Below, piece by piece: positions 45,161 to 53,475 of a DNA stretch of 64,000 nucleotides. Position numbers and translations under genes: made by a program. The DNA is from CAG-791 sp963593905. GTDB taxonomy: Bacteria > Bacillota > Clostridia > Lachnospirales > Lachnospiraceae. Within the stretch, counting starts at the first letter, position 1, and each line of letters opens with the position of its first letter. The DNA lies in contig CAVBBL010000004.1 in the NCBI GenBank assembly GCA_963593905.1, forward strand, positions 62,001 through 126,000, given 5' to 3'. The notes beneath the pieces are model-generated. The model was given only the letters and a program-made list of their open reading frames with translations. It had not been told where the DNA came from and did no database searches.

Positions 45161-45196
45161 AGGATTATCATATCCTAGAGAATTACCATATCCTGG
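45143..45196 (+). repeat. Three tandem 18-bp repeats at the end of tsaE
   Basis: AGGATTACCATATCCTAG, then AGGATTATCATATCCTAG, then AGAATTACCATATCCTGG. Each unit is itself nearly palindromic (AGGAT with ATCCT). Because the unit is 18 bp and contains TAG, each copy repeats the last five sense codons and the stop in the same frame. Confidence 0.93.
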
Positions 45197-45315
45197 AGAG
45201 TGTATGGCTGTACAGATGCCCGTCGTGTTTTTCTGCCCGATGGATGAGGCCTGATAGCTGTACAGGAATGAATACGTTAAGCGAAAAGTGCGGAACGGAG
45301 AAACGGATATAAGAA

Positions 45316-46101
45316 ATGGAGCGCAGCGTGAAGATATTAGCGATAGAGACATCCGGTCAGGTGGCAGGATGTGCATTATATGATGACGGATCCATCACAG
45401 CGGTATGCAGCGTGCAGAATAAGAAGACCCACTCTCAGAGCCTGATGCCCATGATGGAAGAGATGAAAAAAAGAATGGATTTAGACCTTTCTTCCATCGA
45501 TGCCATAGCATTAACGGCCGGTCCGGGCTCCTTTACAGGACTGCGCATCGGCGCCGCTACTGCAAAGGGCCTGGGGCTCGCATTGAACAAGCCCATTCTG
45601 CCGGTGCCTACTGTAGATGCGCTGGCTTATAATCTGTACGGTGCGAAGGCTCTGGTGTGTCCTTTGATGGATGCCAGACGGCAGCAGGTATATACCGGCA
45701 TTTACCAATTTGACAGAATGGAGGAGAATGGTGCGGGGAACAGTGCCAGCTGCGGCGGTTATGAGATGCACATTCTTCGCCCCCAATGTGCGGTGTCTTT
45801 GGAGGAAATTGCAGAGTCACTTAATGCACTGGGGCAGGAAGTGATCTTTTTGGGAGATGGCGTGCCGGTTTATGCGGATTTACTGCAGCTGCTGATGAAG
45901 GTGCCGTATAGCTTTGCACCGGCACATCTGTCCAGGCAGCGGGCGGAGACGACGGCTGCATTAGCAGCGAATCACTATGAAAGAGAGGGAGAGAAGGCGT
46001 TTGTCAGCGCAGATGCCTTCCGGCCGGAGTACCTTCGCCTTTCTCAGGCAGAACGGGAGAGGGCAGCCGGTATCGATACGTCCCAGACGAGAAAGATATA
46101 A
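45316..46101 (+). CDS. tsaB: tRNA t6A37 biosynthesis protein, Kae1-like pseudoenzyme
   Basis: 261 residues. Opens with ILAIETSGQVAGCALYDD and holds GPGSFTGLRIGAATAKGLG, both typical of TsaB, an ASKHA-fold scaffold that dimerises with TsaD. CGGAG lies upstream. The gap from tsaE (155 bp) carries the two extra tandem repeats and no gene. Works with tsaE and tsaD in t6A synthesis. Confidence 0.95.
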   Translation: MERSVKILAIETSGQVAGCALYDDGSITAVCSVQNKKTHSQSLMPMMEEMKKRMDLDLSSIDAIALTAGPGSFTGLRIGAATAKGLGLALNKPILPVPTVDALAYNLYGAKALVCPLMDARRQQVYTGIYQFDRMEENGAGNSASCGGYEMHILRPQCAVSLEEIAESLNALGQEVIFLGDGVPVYADLLQLLMKVPYSFAPAHLSRQRAETTAALAANHYEREGEKAFVSADAFRPEYLRLSQAERERAAGIDTSQTRKI

Positions 46102-46118
46102 AAATGCATGAAATTCTC

Positions 46119-46162
46119 GTCGCCTCTTCGCAGCATGGGTCGCCTCTTCGCAACATAGTTGC
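46119..46162 (+). repeat. Direct repeat and small hairpin before rimI
   Basis: GTCGCCTCTTCGCA occurs twice, 20 bases apart (46119 and 46139). A GCAA/TTGC stem follows (46150-46162). The upstream bases GAAATTCTCGTCG resemble the right arm of hairpin C, so this may be an element remnant. Confidence 0.45.
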
Positions 46163-46180
46163 TCAGATATAAGGAATGTT

Positions 46181-46690
46181 ATGAAAAAAGATGTTCATAT
46201 CAGACATATGATCAAGGCTGATGCTGCCCAGGCGGCGGCTATTGAGTCAGTCTGTTTCTCAGATCCCTGGTCAAAGGAGTCCTTTGAGGCTTCTCTTTTG
46301 CTTCCTTATGCCACTTACTATGTGGCAGAGATAGATTCGGAGATAAATGCAGAGAATGAGGAAAAATCGGAAGGCGGGACTGCGGTATGGCAGCACCGTA
46401 TCGTAGGAATCTGCGGTGTTCGCAAGATCATGGGCGAGGGGGAAATCACCAATGTGGCAGTATTGCCCACCCACAGGCGCTGCGGTATAGCCGAAGAAAT
46501 GCTGACTTGTTTACTGGGAGAGTCCAGGGATGAGGGAGTAGATGACTTTACCCTGGAGGTGCGAAGCGGCAATGAACCGGCGATCCGACTCTATGAGCGT
46601 CTGGGATTTGTGTCAGAGGGCACCAGACCGCAGTTTTATCGCAATCCCCAGGAGGATGCTCTGATCATGTGGCTGCGCCGTGAGAAATGA
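46181..46690 (+). CDS. rimI: Ribosomal protein S18 alanine N-acetyltransferase
   Basis: 169 residues, GNAT fold. Acetyl-CoA motif shows as ITNVAVLPTHRRCGIAEEML, and the end VRSGNEPAIRLYERLGF is typical of RimI. It acetylates the N-terminus of ribosomal protein S18, by family. Between tsaB and tsaD, the conserved place of rimI in many Firmicutes. AAGGAA precedes the ATG. An insert of about 15 residues (SEINAENEEKSEGG) sits before the acetyl-CoA motif. Confidence 0.9.
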   Translation: MKKDVHIRHMIKADAAQAAAIESVCFSDPWSKESFEASLLLPYATYYVAEIDSEINAENEEKSEGGTAVWQHRIVGICGVRKIMGEGEITNVAVLPTHRRCGIAEEMLTCLLGESRDEGVDDFTLEVRSGNEPAIRLYERLGFVSEGTRPQFYRNPQEDALIMWLRREK

Positions 46691-46693
46691 TGC

Positions 46694-46730
46694 AATAAGA
46701 TGTAATAAATTGTGATATAAAGAGGTAAAT
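46694..46730 (+). repeat. Hairpin-RBS element copy 12 (decayed D only)
   Basis: GATGTAATAAATTGTGATATAAAGAGGTAAAT matches the D-plus-RBS segment of other copies with C-to-T and G-to-A changes that weaken the stem. Only the loop and the ribosome binding site are well kept. Confidence 0.55.
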
Positions 46731-47651
46731 ATGATAGATGTTTGTCTGCTTGGATGCGGAGGAATGATGCCGCTTCCCTATAGATGGCTGACCTCTCTGA
46801 TGGTTCGCTATAACGGAAAAAGCATATTGATCGACTGTGGCGAGGGAACGCAGATCGCCATGAAGAAAAAAGGGTGGAGTCCTAAGCCCATTGATATGAT
46901 CTGCTTTACCCACTATCACGCCGATCACATCAGTGGTCTGCCGGGAATGCTGCTGACGATGGGAAATGCAGAGCGCACAGAACCGCTGCTTCTGGTAGGA
47001 CCAAAGGGACTGGAACGGGTAGTCAATGCCCTCCGGGTCATTGCACCGGAACTGCCTTTTGAGATTCGTTTTCATGAGTTAAATGAGCAGCAGGAACGCA
47101 TAGACCTGCCGGGAGAGAAGGAATTCCATATTGATGCTTTCAGGGTCAATCACAATGTGACCTGCTATGGCTATTCCATGGTGTTGGAGCGGACAGGCCG
47201 CTTTGACGTGGAGAGAGCCACGACTCTGGAGATTCCCAAGAACTACTGGAGCAGACTGCAGAAGGGGGAGATCATAGAGACACCGGCACAGACCTATACC
47301 CCGGAGATGGTATTGGGACCTGCCAGAAAAGGTCTGAAGGTCACTTATTCCACGGATACCAGACCCTGCCCATCCATCGTTCGCAATGCAGCCGGGGCAG
47401 ATTTATTCATCTGCGAGGGCATGTACGGCGAGGATGACAAGCTGGGAAAGGCCAGGGAGCATAAACACATGACCTTTACAGAGGCGGCACAGTTGGCAAA
47501 GGAAGCGCAGCCAAAGAAAATGTGGCTGACGCACTTTAGTCCTTCGCTGATCAAGGCAGAAGAGTTCATGCCTGCGGTGCGCAGAATCTTTCCGGAGAGC
47601 TATGCCGGGAAGGATGGCAAGAGCACAGAGCTGGTCTTCGAAGAAGAATAG
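46731..47651 (+). CDS. rnz: Ribonuclease Z (metallo-beta-lactamase fold)
   Basis: 306 residues, RNase Z short-form length. The zinc motif is HYHADH, with further ligands expected in NHNV and in STDTRP and LTHFSP. It trims the 3' end of tRNA precursors. Other MBL hydrolases share these motifs, but GCGGMMPLPYRWLTSLMVRYNGKSILIDCGEG fits RNase Z. Placed between rimI and tsaD, all tRNA or ribosome related. Confidence 0.88.
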   Translation: MIDVCLLGCGGMMPLPYRWLTSLMVRYNGKSILIDCGEGTQIAMKKKGWSPKPIDMICFTHYHADHISGLPGMLLTMGNAERTEPLLLVGPKGLERVVNALRVIAPELPFEIRFHELNEQQERIDLPGEKEFHIDAFRVNHNVTCYGYSMVLERTGRFDVERATTLEIPKNYWSRLQKGEIIETPAQTYTPEMVLGPARKGLKVTYSTDTRPCPSIVRNAAGADLFICEGMYGEDDKLGKAREHKHMTFTEAAQLAKEAQPKKMWLTHFSPSLIKAEEFMPAVRRIFPESYAGKDGKSTELVFEEE

Positions 47652-47653
47652 AT

Positions 47654-47864
47654 CACATCAGAGAATTCGCCTTCACGAATTCTCTTCGTGGTATCGCAGC
47701 AGAGCTGCGATACGGGGAGAAAAATCAGCCTTAATTGCCTGATGGCAATCAAGGCTGATGACAACAATTTTGTAAACAAAATTGTTGTCTGATCACATCA
47801 GAGAATTCGCCTTCACGAATTCTCTTCGTGGTATCGCAGCAAAGCTGCGATACGGGGAGGGAAA
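47654..47864 (+). repeat. Hairpin-RBS element copy 13, tandem, with rewritten A and B
   Basis: C (47654-47690) and D (47691-47713), then A (47724-47759), B (47760-47789), C (47794-47830) and D (47831-47853). The A stem is new (ATCAGCCTTAATTGC) but keeps loop CTGATG. B is a perfect 12-bp stem GACAACAATTTT with its complement around GTAAAC, sharing only the loop with other B hairpins. Both C hairpins have the A-U variant CATCAGAG/CTCTTCG. D pairs GTATCGCAG with CTGCGATAC. The final site is GGGGAGGG before the tsaD ATG. Confidence 0.93.
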
Positions 47865-48908
47865 ATGGATACAGAAAAACCGATTACGATTCTGGCAATT
47901 GAATCTTCCTGCGATGAGACGGCGGCAGCGGTGGTGACAAACGGGCGCACTGTGCTGTCCAATGAAATCTCCTCTCAGATTGATATTCATACCCTCTATG
48001 GGGGCGTGGTGCCGGAGATTGCCTCCCGCAAGCATACGGAGCGCGTAAACCAGGTGATTCGGGCAGCGCTGGATACGGCGGGTAAGACTTTAGAGGAGAT
48101 GGATGCCATTGCGGTGACCTGCGGTCCGGGACTGGTGGGGGCACTGCTCATTGGCGTCTCGGCAGCTAAGGCTCTGGCCTTTGCGACAGACAAGCCCCTG
48201 ATTGGCGTGCATCACATAGAAGGACATATCTGTGCTAATTTTATCGCAGATCCCACGCTGGAGCCTCCTTTTGTGTGTCTGGTGGTTTCCGGAGGACATA
48301 CCCACCTGGTGCTGGTCAAGGATTATGGAGAATATGAGATCCTTGGAAGGACCAGAGATGATGCAGCGGGGGAGGCCTTTGATAAGGTGGCCAGAGCCAT
48401 TGGCCTTGGCTATCCCGGCGGACCGAAGATCGACAAGGCAGCCAGAGAAGGAAATCCCCAGGCCATTCATTTCCCCAGAGGAAAGGTAGAAGCCAACGCC
48501 TACGATTTCACCTTCAGCGGCATTAAATCTGCAGTGCTCAACTATATCAATACCTGTGACATGAAAGGGGAGAGCTTCTCCGTGCCGGATGTGGCAGCCT
48601 CTTTCCAACAGGCAGTGGTGGATGTATTGGTATCGCATGCCATGGAGGCAGCGAAGCAATATCACTTTAAAAAGCTGGCGCTGGCAGGAGGTGTGGCATC
48701 CAACAGCGCGCTGCGGGCAGCCATGCAGGAAGCCTGCGGCAAAAACGGCATTTCCTTTTACTGTCCGCCGCCGATTCTCTGTACCGACAATGCTGCCATG
48801 ATCGGCTGCGCCGGCTACTATGAATACCGCAGGGGGAGCCGCAGTGGTATGGACTTAAATGCCATGCCCAATCTGCCTTTGGGAGAGAAAATCTATGAAA
48901 GAGTATAA
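47865..48908 (+). CDS. tsaD: tRNA N6-adenosine threonylcarbamoyltransferase
   Basis: 347 residues, full TsaD. ILAIESSCDETAAAVV opens the ASKHA fold; the metal motif HxxxH is HIEGH (about H117 and H121); VVSGGHTHLVLV and GGVASNSALRAA complete it. It makes t6A37 in tRNA with TsaB and TsaE. Its end overlaps the ispD start by 14 bases. Its own leader is hairpin-RBS element copy 13. Confidence 0.96.
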   Translation: MDTEKPITILAIESSCDETAAAVVTNGRTVLSNEISSQIDIHTLYGGVVPEIASRKHTERVNQVIRAALDTAGKTLEEMDAIAVTCGPGLVGALLIGVSAAKALAFATDKPLIGVHHIEGHICANFIADPTLEPPFVCLVVSGGHTHLVLVKDYGEYEILGRTRDDAAGEAFDKVARAIGLGYPGGPKIDKAAREGNPQAIHFPRGKVEANAYDFTFSGIKSAVLNYINTCDMKGESFSVPDVAASFQQAVVDVLVSHAMEAAKQYHFKKLALAGGVASNSALRAAMQEACGKNGISFYCPPPILCTDNAAMIGCAGYYEYRRGSRSGMDLNAMPNLPLGEKIYERV

Positions 48909-49740
48909 TACGCAGTCACAACCGTACCGCCGCTGCACAGCAATCCTGCTGGCAGCGGGCAGCGGAACGAGGATGGGAGGGCCGGTCCGCAAACAGTATA
49001 TGGAGCTGTGCGGCCGGCCTGTTCTGTCTTACAGTCTGGAAACTCTGGAGAGGTGTCCGGTGATTTCGGATATCGTGCTGGTAACGCCCCCGGGAGAGGA
49101 AGAATTTTGCCGCACCATGATTGTGGAGCCCACACAGGCCAGAGTGGCTGCATCCTGTAGAAATGCAGATTTCAAAGGAAAAGTGCGAATCCTGACGGAG
49201 GGCGGGAGCGAGCGATGCTTCTCTGTGCGCAATGGCTTGCGCGTTATAGACTGGCCCTGTGATTTTTGTTTTATCCATGATGGGGCCAGAGCTTTTCTGG
49301 ATGAAGAAACCCTGGAGCGACTTTATGATGCCGCCCTGGCGCAGGAGGAGCGGGAGCCGGGAGCAGCTGCAGTGGTGGCAGGTATGCCTTCCAAAGACAC
49401 AGTTAAACTGACAGATGCCGGTCATTATGTGACAGCCACGCCGGACAGATCTTCTGTCTGGCTGGTGCAGACACCGCAGGTATTTGCAGCCCCTATGATT
49501 CGGGAAGCTTATGAAAAAATGAGCCGACAATACGATGCACTGTTGGCGGCAGGTGTACATATCACAGATGATGCCATGGTGGTGGAAGAGCTTCTCCACA
49601 AAAAGGTGCAGCTGGTGGAAGCATCCTATCGCAATATCAAGATTACCACACCGGAGGACTTGCTGATTGGAGAGGCGTTCTTAAGAAATTCTCCTCGTGG
49701 TGCCGCAGCAAGCTGCGGCACAGAAAGGCAAAATGATTAA
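48895..49740 (+). CDS. ispD: 2-C-methyl-D-erythritol 4-phosphate cytidylyltransferase with element-encoded tail
   Basis: 281 residues from ATG 48895 (GGGAGAG upstream), overlapping tsaD. AAGSGTRMGGPVRKQYMEL binds CTP; DGARAFL and TPQVF, then TDDAMVVE, are typical IspD blocks. It forms CDP-methylerythritol in non-mevalonate isoprenoid synthesis. The normal end is NIKITTPEDLLIGEAFL. The last 18 or so residues (RNSPRGAAASCGTERQND) are translated from the right arm of hairpin C, hairpin D and its ribosome binding site, and the stop lies inside hairpin A. An element therefore appears to have replaced the original end of the gene. Confidence 0.93.
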   Translation: MKEYNTQSQPYRRCTAILLAAGSGTRMGGPVRKQYMELCGRPVLSYSLETLERCPVISDIVLVTPPGEEEFCRTMIVEPTQARVAASCRNADFKGKVRILTEGGSERCFSVRNGLRVIDWPCDFCFIHDGARAFLDEETLERLYDAALAQEEREPGAAAVVAGMPSKDTVKLTDAGHYVTATPDRSSVWLVQTPQVFAAPMIREAYEKMSRQYDALLAAGVHITDDAMVVEELLHKKVQLVEASYRNIKITTPEDLLIGEAFLRNSPRGAAASCGTERQND

Positions 49741-49900
49741 AAATGCCTGATGTCATTTTTAATCATTACATGGATGGTGCAAGCACCATCCATGCTTAAG
49801 CGAATGTCGTAAAACGACATTCGGTTTGATCACATCGGAGAATTCGCCTACGCGAAATCTCCTCGTGGTGCCGCAGCAAGCTGCGCACAGAAAGGTAAAA
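49684..49900 (+). repeat. Hairpin-RBS element copy 14, with an extra fifth hairpin
   Basis: Starts with the right half of C (49684-49699) inside ispD, then D (49701-49720), micro-ORF MIKNA (49733-49750) inside A (49733-49766), B (49769-49794, CATGGATGGTG with CACCATCCATG around CAAG), an extra hairpin (49801-49823, CGAATGTCGT with ACGACATTCG), C (49831-49867) and a slightly decayed D (49869-49888). AAAGGTAAAA and ATG 49901 follow. In this B the inner pairs are changed on both arms compared with other copies. Confidence 0.93.
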
Positions 49901-50617
49901 ATGATAGCAAAGCAGTCGGATTATATTACTTTTGATAAGGTCACAAAAGAATACAAGATGGGCGAAGTGATCATTCGAGCCGTGGACGAAATCGAATTTC
50001 AGATCGGCAAAGGGGAGTTCGTCATCATTGTAGGTCCCAGCGGTGCGGGAAAGACCACGGTATTGAACATGCTGGGGGGAATGGATCAATGCTCCGCCGG
50101 CAAAATCACTGTGGATGGAATGGCAGTCAGTGATTTAACGACCAAAGAACTGACCAAATATCGTCGCTACGACATTGGCTTCGTTTTTCAGTTCTATAAC
50201 CTTGTGCAGAATCTGACCGCACTGGAAAATGTGGAGCTGGCAGCCCAGATCTGCAAGGATCCCTTAGATGCCATGGAAGTGCTGACACAGGTGGGACTAA
50301 AGGAGCGGGCATCGAATTTTCCGGCGCAGCTCTCCGGCGGCGAGCAGCAGCGGGTAGCCATTGCCAGAGCGCTGGCGAAAAATCCCAAGCTCCTGTTGTG
50401 CGATGAGCCTACGGGCGCACTGGATTATGTCACGGGCAAATCTATTTTAAAGCTCTTGCAGGACACCTGCCGTCATAATGGCATGACCGTGATCGTCATT
50501 ACTCATAATACGGCCCTTTGTCCCATGGCAGACAGAGTGATCCATGTGAGAAACGGCAAGGCAGACAGAATAGAACTGAATGAAAATCCCACACCGGTAG
50601 AAGAAATCAACTGGTAG
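49901..50617 (+). CDS. ABC transporter ATPase (MacB/BceA-like)
   Basis: 238 residues from ATG 49901, set by the element. Walker A GPSGAGKTT, Q-loop FQFYNL, signature LSGGEQQRVAIARAL, Walker B LLLCDEPTGALD and switch His ITHN. Such ATPases pair with large FtsX-domain permeases; the next gene encodes one of 923 residues. Related pairs act in peptide-antibiotic resistance or lipoprotein handling. The first 12 or so residues come after the element and are poorly conserved. Confidence 0.93.
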   Translation: MIAKQSDYITFDKVTKEYKMGEVIIRAVDEIEFQIGKGEFVIIVGPSGAGKTTVLNMLGGMDQCSAGKITVDGMAVSDLTTKELTKYRRYDIGFVFQFYNLVQNLTALENVELAAQICKDPLDAMEVLTQVGLKERASNFPAQLSGGEQQRVAIARALAKNPKLLLCDEPTGALDYVTGKSILKLLQDTCRHNGMTVIVITHNTALCPMADRVIHVRNGKADRIELNENPTPVEEINW

Positions 50618-50703
50618 AGGCAGGAGACCGCAGACGCCAACCGGCGTTTCCCTGCATGGCCGAATTCGTCCGGACCTAAATCCATCGCAGGACAGAGGTA
50701 ACT

Positions 50704-53475
50704 ATGAAAGGAAAAAAGAGCAAAAACAATTTATTGCTGGATGTAAGGCGGGAGATCAGACATTCCCGGAAACGGTTTCTCTCGCTCTTTCTGCTCAGCG
50801 CCCTGGCGGTGGCGTTTCTGTCCGGTCTGCGCACCACGGCGCCGGATATGGAATTTACGGCGGATCTGTACTACAGGGCACAGAATCTCATGGATCTGCA
50901 GCTGGTCTCCACGGTGGGCTGGAGTGAGGAAAATCTGCAGGAAATCAGTGCGCTGGAAGGAGTTCGCCAGGCAGAAGGGGAAAAGCGGGTGGATGCCACC
51001 TATGAAAATCTGACAGTTTCCATGCTGTCCCTGCCGCAGACCATCAGCCTGCCCAAACTTACCCAGGGACGACTTCCGTCTGCTTTGGGGGAATGCGTGG
51101 CAGAGGGAAGAATGATGGAGCGCCAGGGGTTGCAGGTGGGAGATGTCATCAGTGTCTCTCCCGGAGGAAACGATGCGGATACCCTGGAGGATAAGACCTA
51201 TACCATCGTGGGGACAGTGGACAGCCCCATGTATATTTCCCTTACCAGAGGCGCCTCTTCCATCGGCACAGGACAGGTATCCGGCGTGATCTTTATCCTG
51301 CCCTCGGAGTTTACCCAGAACTATTATACCAATATCTATCTGACGCTGGAGGATACACAGGGGCTGGAAGCCTATACAGACCGCTATGATGATGCAGTAG
51401 ATGGCTTTGTGGAAAGTATACAGGACCGGATAGAGGAAATTTCCGAAAACCGGGCAAAGACACTGCACTCTGACGGAGAAAAGGAACTGGCAGATGCCGA
51501 GGATGCCTATCAGAAGGCTGTGACAAAGACCGAAAAAAGCTTAGGAGAGGCCGAGCAGGAGCTGGCAGATGCCAGAGCGCAGCTGGATGAAGGCTGGGCC
51601 GAATATGAGAAATACAAAGCCCGGGGACTGACTTTTTTCACCATCCGAAGCGCTTTGATGGAAAAAGAAGAAGAGTACCGGCAGGGACAGCATGCCTATG
51701 AGCGGAGCAAAGAGACCGCAGAGGCCAGACTGTCTCAGGCAAAGGATAAGATACAGGAGGCCAAAGAGCAGCTGGCGGATTTGGGAGACGGAGAATGCTA
51801 CCTGCTGACGAGAAATGAGAATATCGGCTATGCCGGCTATCAGTCCGACGCAGAGCGCATGGGCAATCTGGCCAAGGTATTCCCGATTATTTTCTTTCTG
51901 GTGGCGGCCCTGGCTACGCTCACTACAGTGACCCGGATGGTGGAGGAAAACCGCTCCGAGATCGGCTCCTTAAAGGCACTGGGATTTTCCGGCGGTCAGG
52001 TAGCTGTTAAATATGTGGGATATACCACTGCGGCCAGCGCCGCAGGGGGCATCCTGGGTGCGATAGCGGGATGCTTGACGATTCCGCAGGTGATCTTCGG
52101 CGCCTGGGGGATGATGTATACGTTGCCTGCCATGACCTATCGCTTCCAGCCCGGCATCTGCATCATTGCCATTCTCATGGCAGTACTGGCCAGCACCGGC
52201 ACTGCGGCACTGACCTGTATGACGACCTTGCGGGAATCGCCCGCTTCTCTTATGAGACCCAGAGCACCGAAGCCGGGACACCGGGTCTGGCTGGAGCATA
52301 TTCCCTTCATCTGGAAGAGACTTTCCTTCATCACGAAGGTGACAGTGCGAAATCTTTTCCGCTATAAACAGCGCTTCTGGATGACGGTGATCGGGATTAT
52401 GGGCTGCACAGCCCTTTTAACCACAGGCTTTGGCCTGCACGATTCTATTTTTGACATTCTTACCAAACAGTATGACGAGATCAGTCGGTACAATGCCACT
52501 GTGGGATTGGCGGATGATGTGACCTGGGAAGAAGTGGAGGAGATAGAGAAGACATTGGAGGAAAGCGGTGAGGTCGCTGCCTGGTGCGACGGTTATCAGG
52601 CATTGACGGATGCCTATGCCAATGGAGAGCATCTGGAACGGGTCTATCTGCATGTAACAGAGGATGAGGAGAAATTCCGTGAATTCTTTACCCTGCGTCA
52701 CAGAAATAACAGCGAGGCGGTGACTTTTCCCAAGGATGGTGTCCTTTTGTCGGAAAAGATGGCAACCATGCTGCAGGTAAAAAAGGGAGATGAGATCGAA
52801 CTGCGCCTTCCGGATGAGCGAAGAATTACAGTGACAGTGGCGGAGGTCGTGGAAAATTATGTGTACCATTACTGCTATATGTCAGAGAATTACTACGAGA
52901 AGCTCACCGGAGAAAAACCGGAGAAGAACATTATTATGGTGCGCTATGCAGACGGCGAGGATACCGAGGAGGCGGCGGACCGTCTTTCTACGGAGCTGAT
53001 ACAATTGGAGGGCGTGACTGCATATTCCCGCATCGATACCATCAGAGAACAGATGACAGAGAGCATGAACAGCATCAATTATTCTGTGATCATCATCATT
53101 CTCTCGGCTGCGGCCCTGGCTTTTGTGGTGCTGTATAACCTGACGAATATCAATATCACAGAGAGAAAGAGAGAACTGGCTACCCTGAAGGTGCTTGGAT
53201 TTCAGGATGGCGAGACGGCGGCCTATGTATACAGAGAGACCATCGTCCTCACAGGTCTTGGCATTATTGCAGGGCTGGTGGCAGGCGGCTTTCTGCATGC
53301 CTGGCTCATCACTACCGTGGAGGTGAGTTATGTCATGTTCGGCCGCACGGTCAGTGTACACAGCTATGTGTATGCGGCATTGCTGACTATTGTCTTTTCT
53401 CTGACGGTCAATCTCATGGCACACGGTGCTATTGCCGAGATCGATATGGTGGAATCCTTAAAGAGTGTGGAATAA
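50704..53475 (+). CDS. Large FtsX-domain ABC permease with extracellular coiled coil
   Basis: 923 residues. An N-terminal helix (SRKRFLSLFLLSALAVAFLSG in part), a large extracytoplasmic region with a Glu/Ala-rich coiled coil (about 255-355), then FtsX core helices (FFLVAALATLTTVTRMVEENRSEIGSLKALGF), a second soluble domain (about 560-790) and a second FtsX core near the end (ITERKRELATLKVLGF). The double-core layout is that of BceB/YhgE-neighbour or SalY-type permeases. The substrate is unknown. AGAGG precedes the ATG, and the ATPase gene ends 86 bp upstream. Confidence 0.9.
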   Translation: MKGKKSKNNLLLDVRREIRHSRKRFLSLFLLSALAVAFLSGLRTTAPDMEFTADLYYRAQNLMDLQLVSTVGWSEENLQEISALEGVRQAEGEKRVDATYENLTVSMLSLPQTISLPKLTQGRLPSALGECVAEGRMMERQGLQVGDVISVSPGGNDADTLEDKTYTIVGTVDSPMYISLTRGASSIGTGQVSGVIFILPSEFTQNYYTNIYLTLEDTQGLEAYTDRYDDAVDGFVESIQDRIEEISENRAKTLHSDGEKELADAEDAYQKAVTKTEKSLGEAEQELADARAQLDEGWAEYEKYKARGLTFFTIRSALMEKEEEYRQGQHAYERSKETAEARLSQAKDKIQEAKEQLADLGDGECYLLTRNENIGYAGYQSDAERMGNLAKVFPIIFFLVAALATLTTVTRMVEENRSEIGSLKALGFSGGQVAVKYVGYTTAASAAGGILGAIAGCLTIPQVIFGAWGMMYTLPAMTYRFQPGICIIAILMAVLASTGTAALTCMTTLRESPASLMRPRAPKPGHRVWLEHIPFIWKRLSFITKVTVRNLFRYKQRFWMTVIGIMGCTALLTTGFGLHDSIFDILTKQYDEISRYNATVGLADDVTWEEVEEIEKTLEESGEVAAWCDGYQALTDAYANGEHLERVYLHVTEDEEKFREFFTLRHRNNSEAVTFPKDGVLLSEKMATMLQVKKGDEIELRLPDERRITVTVAEVVENYVYHYCYMSENYYEKLTGEKPEKNIIMVRYADGEDTEEAADRLSTELIQLEGVTAYSRIDTIREQMTESMNSINYSVIIIILSAAALAFVVLYNLTNINITERKRELATLKVLGFQDGETAAYVYRETIVLTGLGIIAGLVAGGFLHAWLITTVEVSYVMFGRTVSVHSYVYAALLTIVFSLTVNLMAHGAIAEIDMVESLKSVE

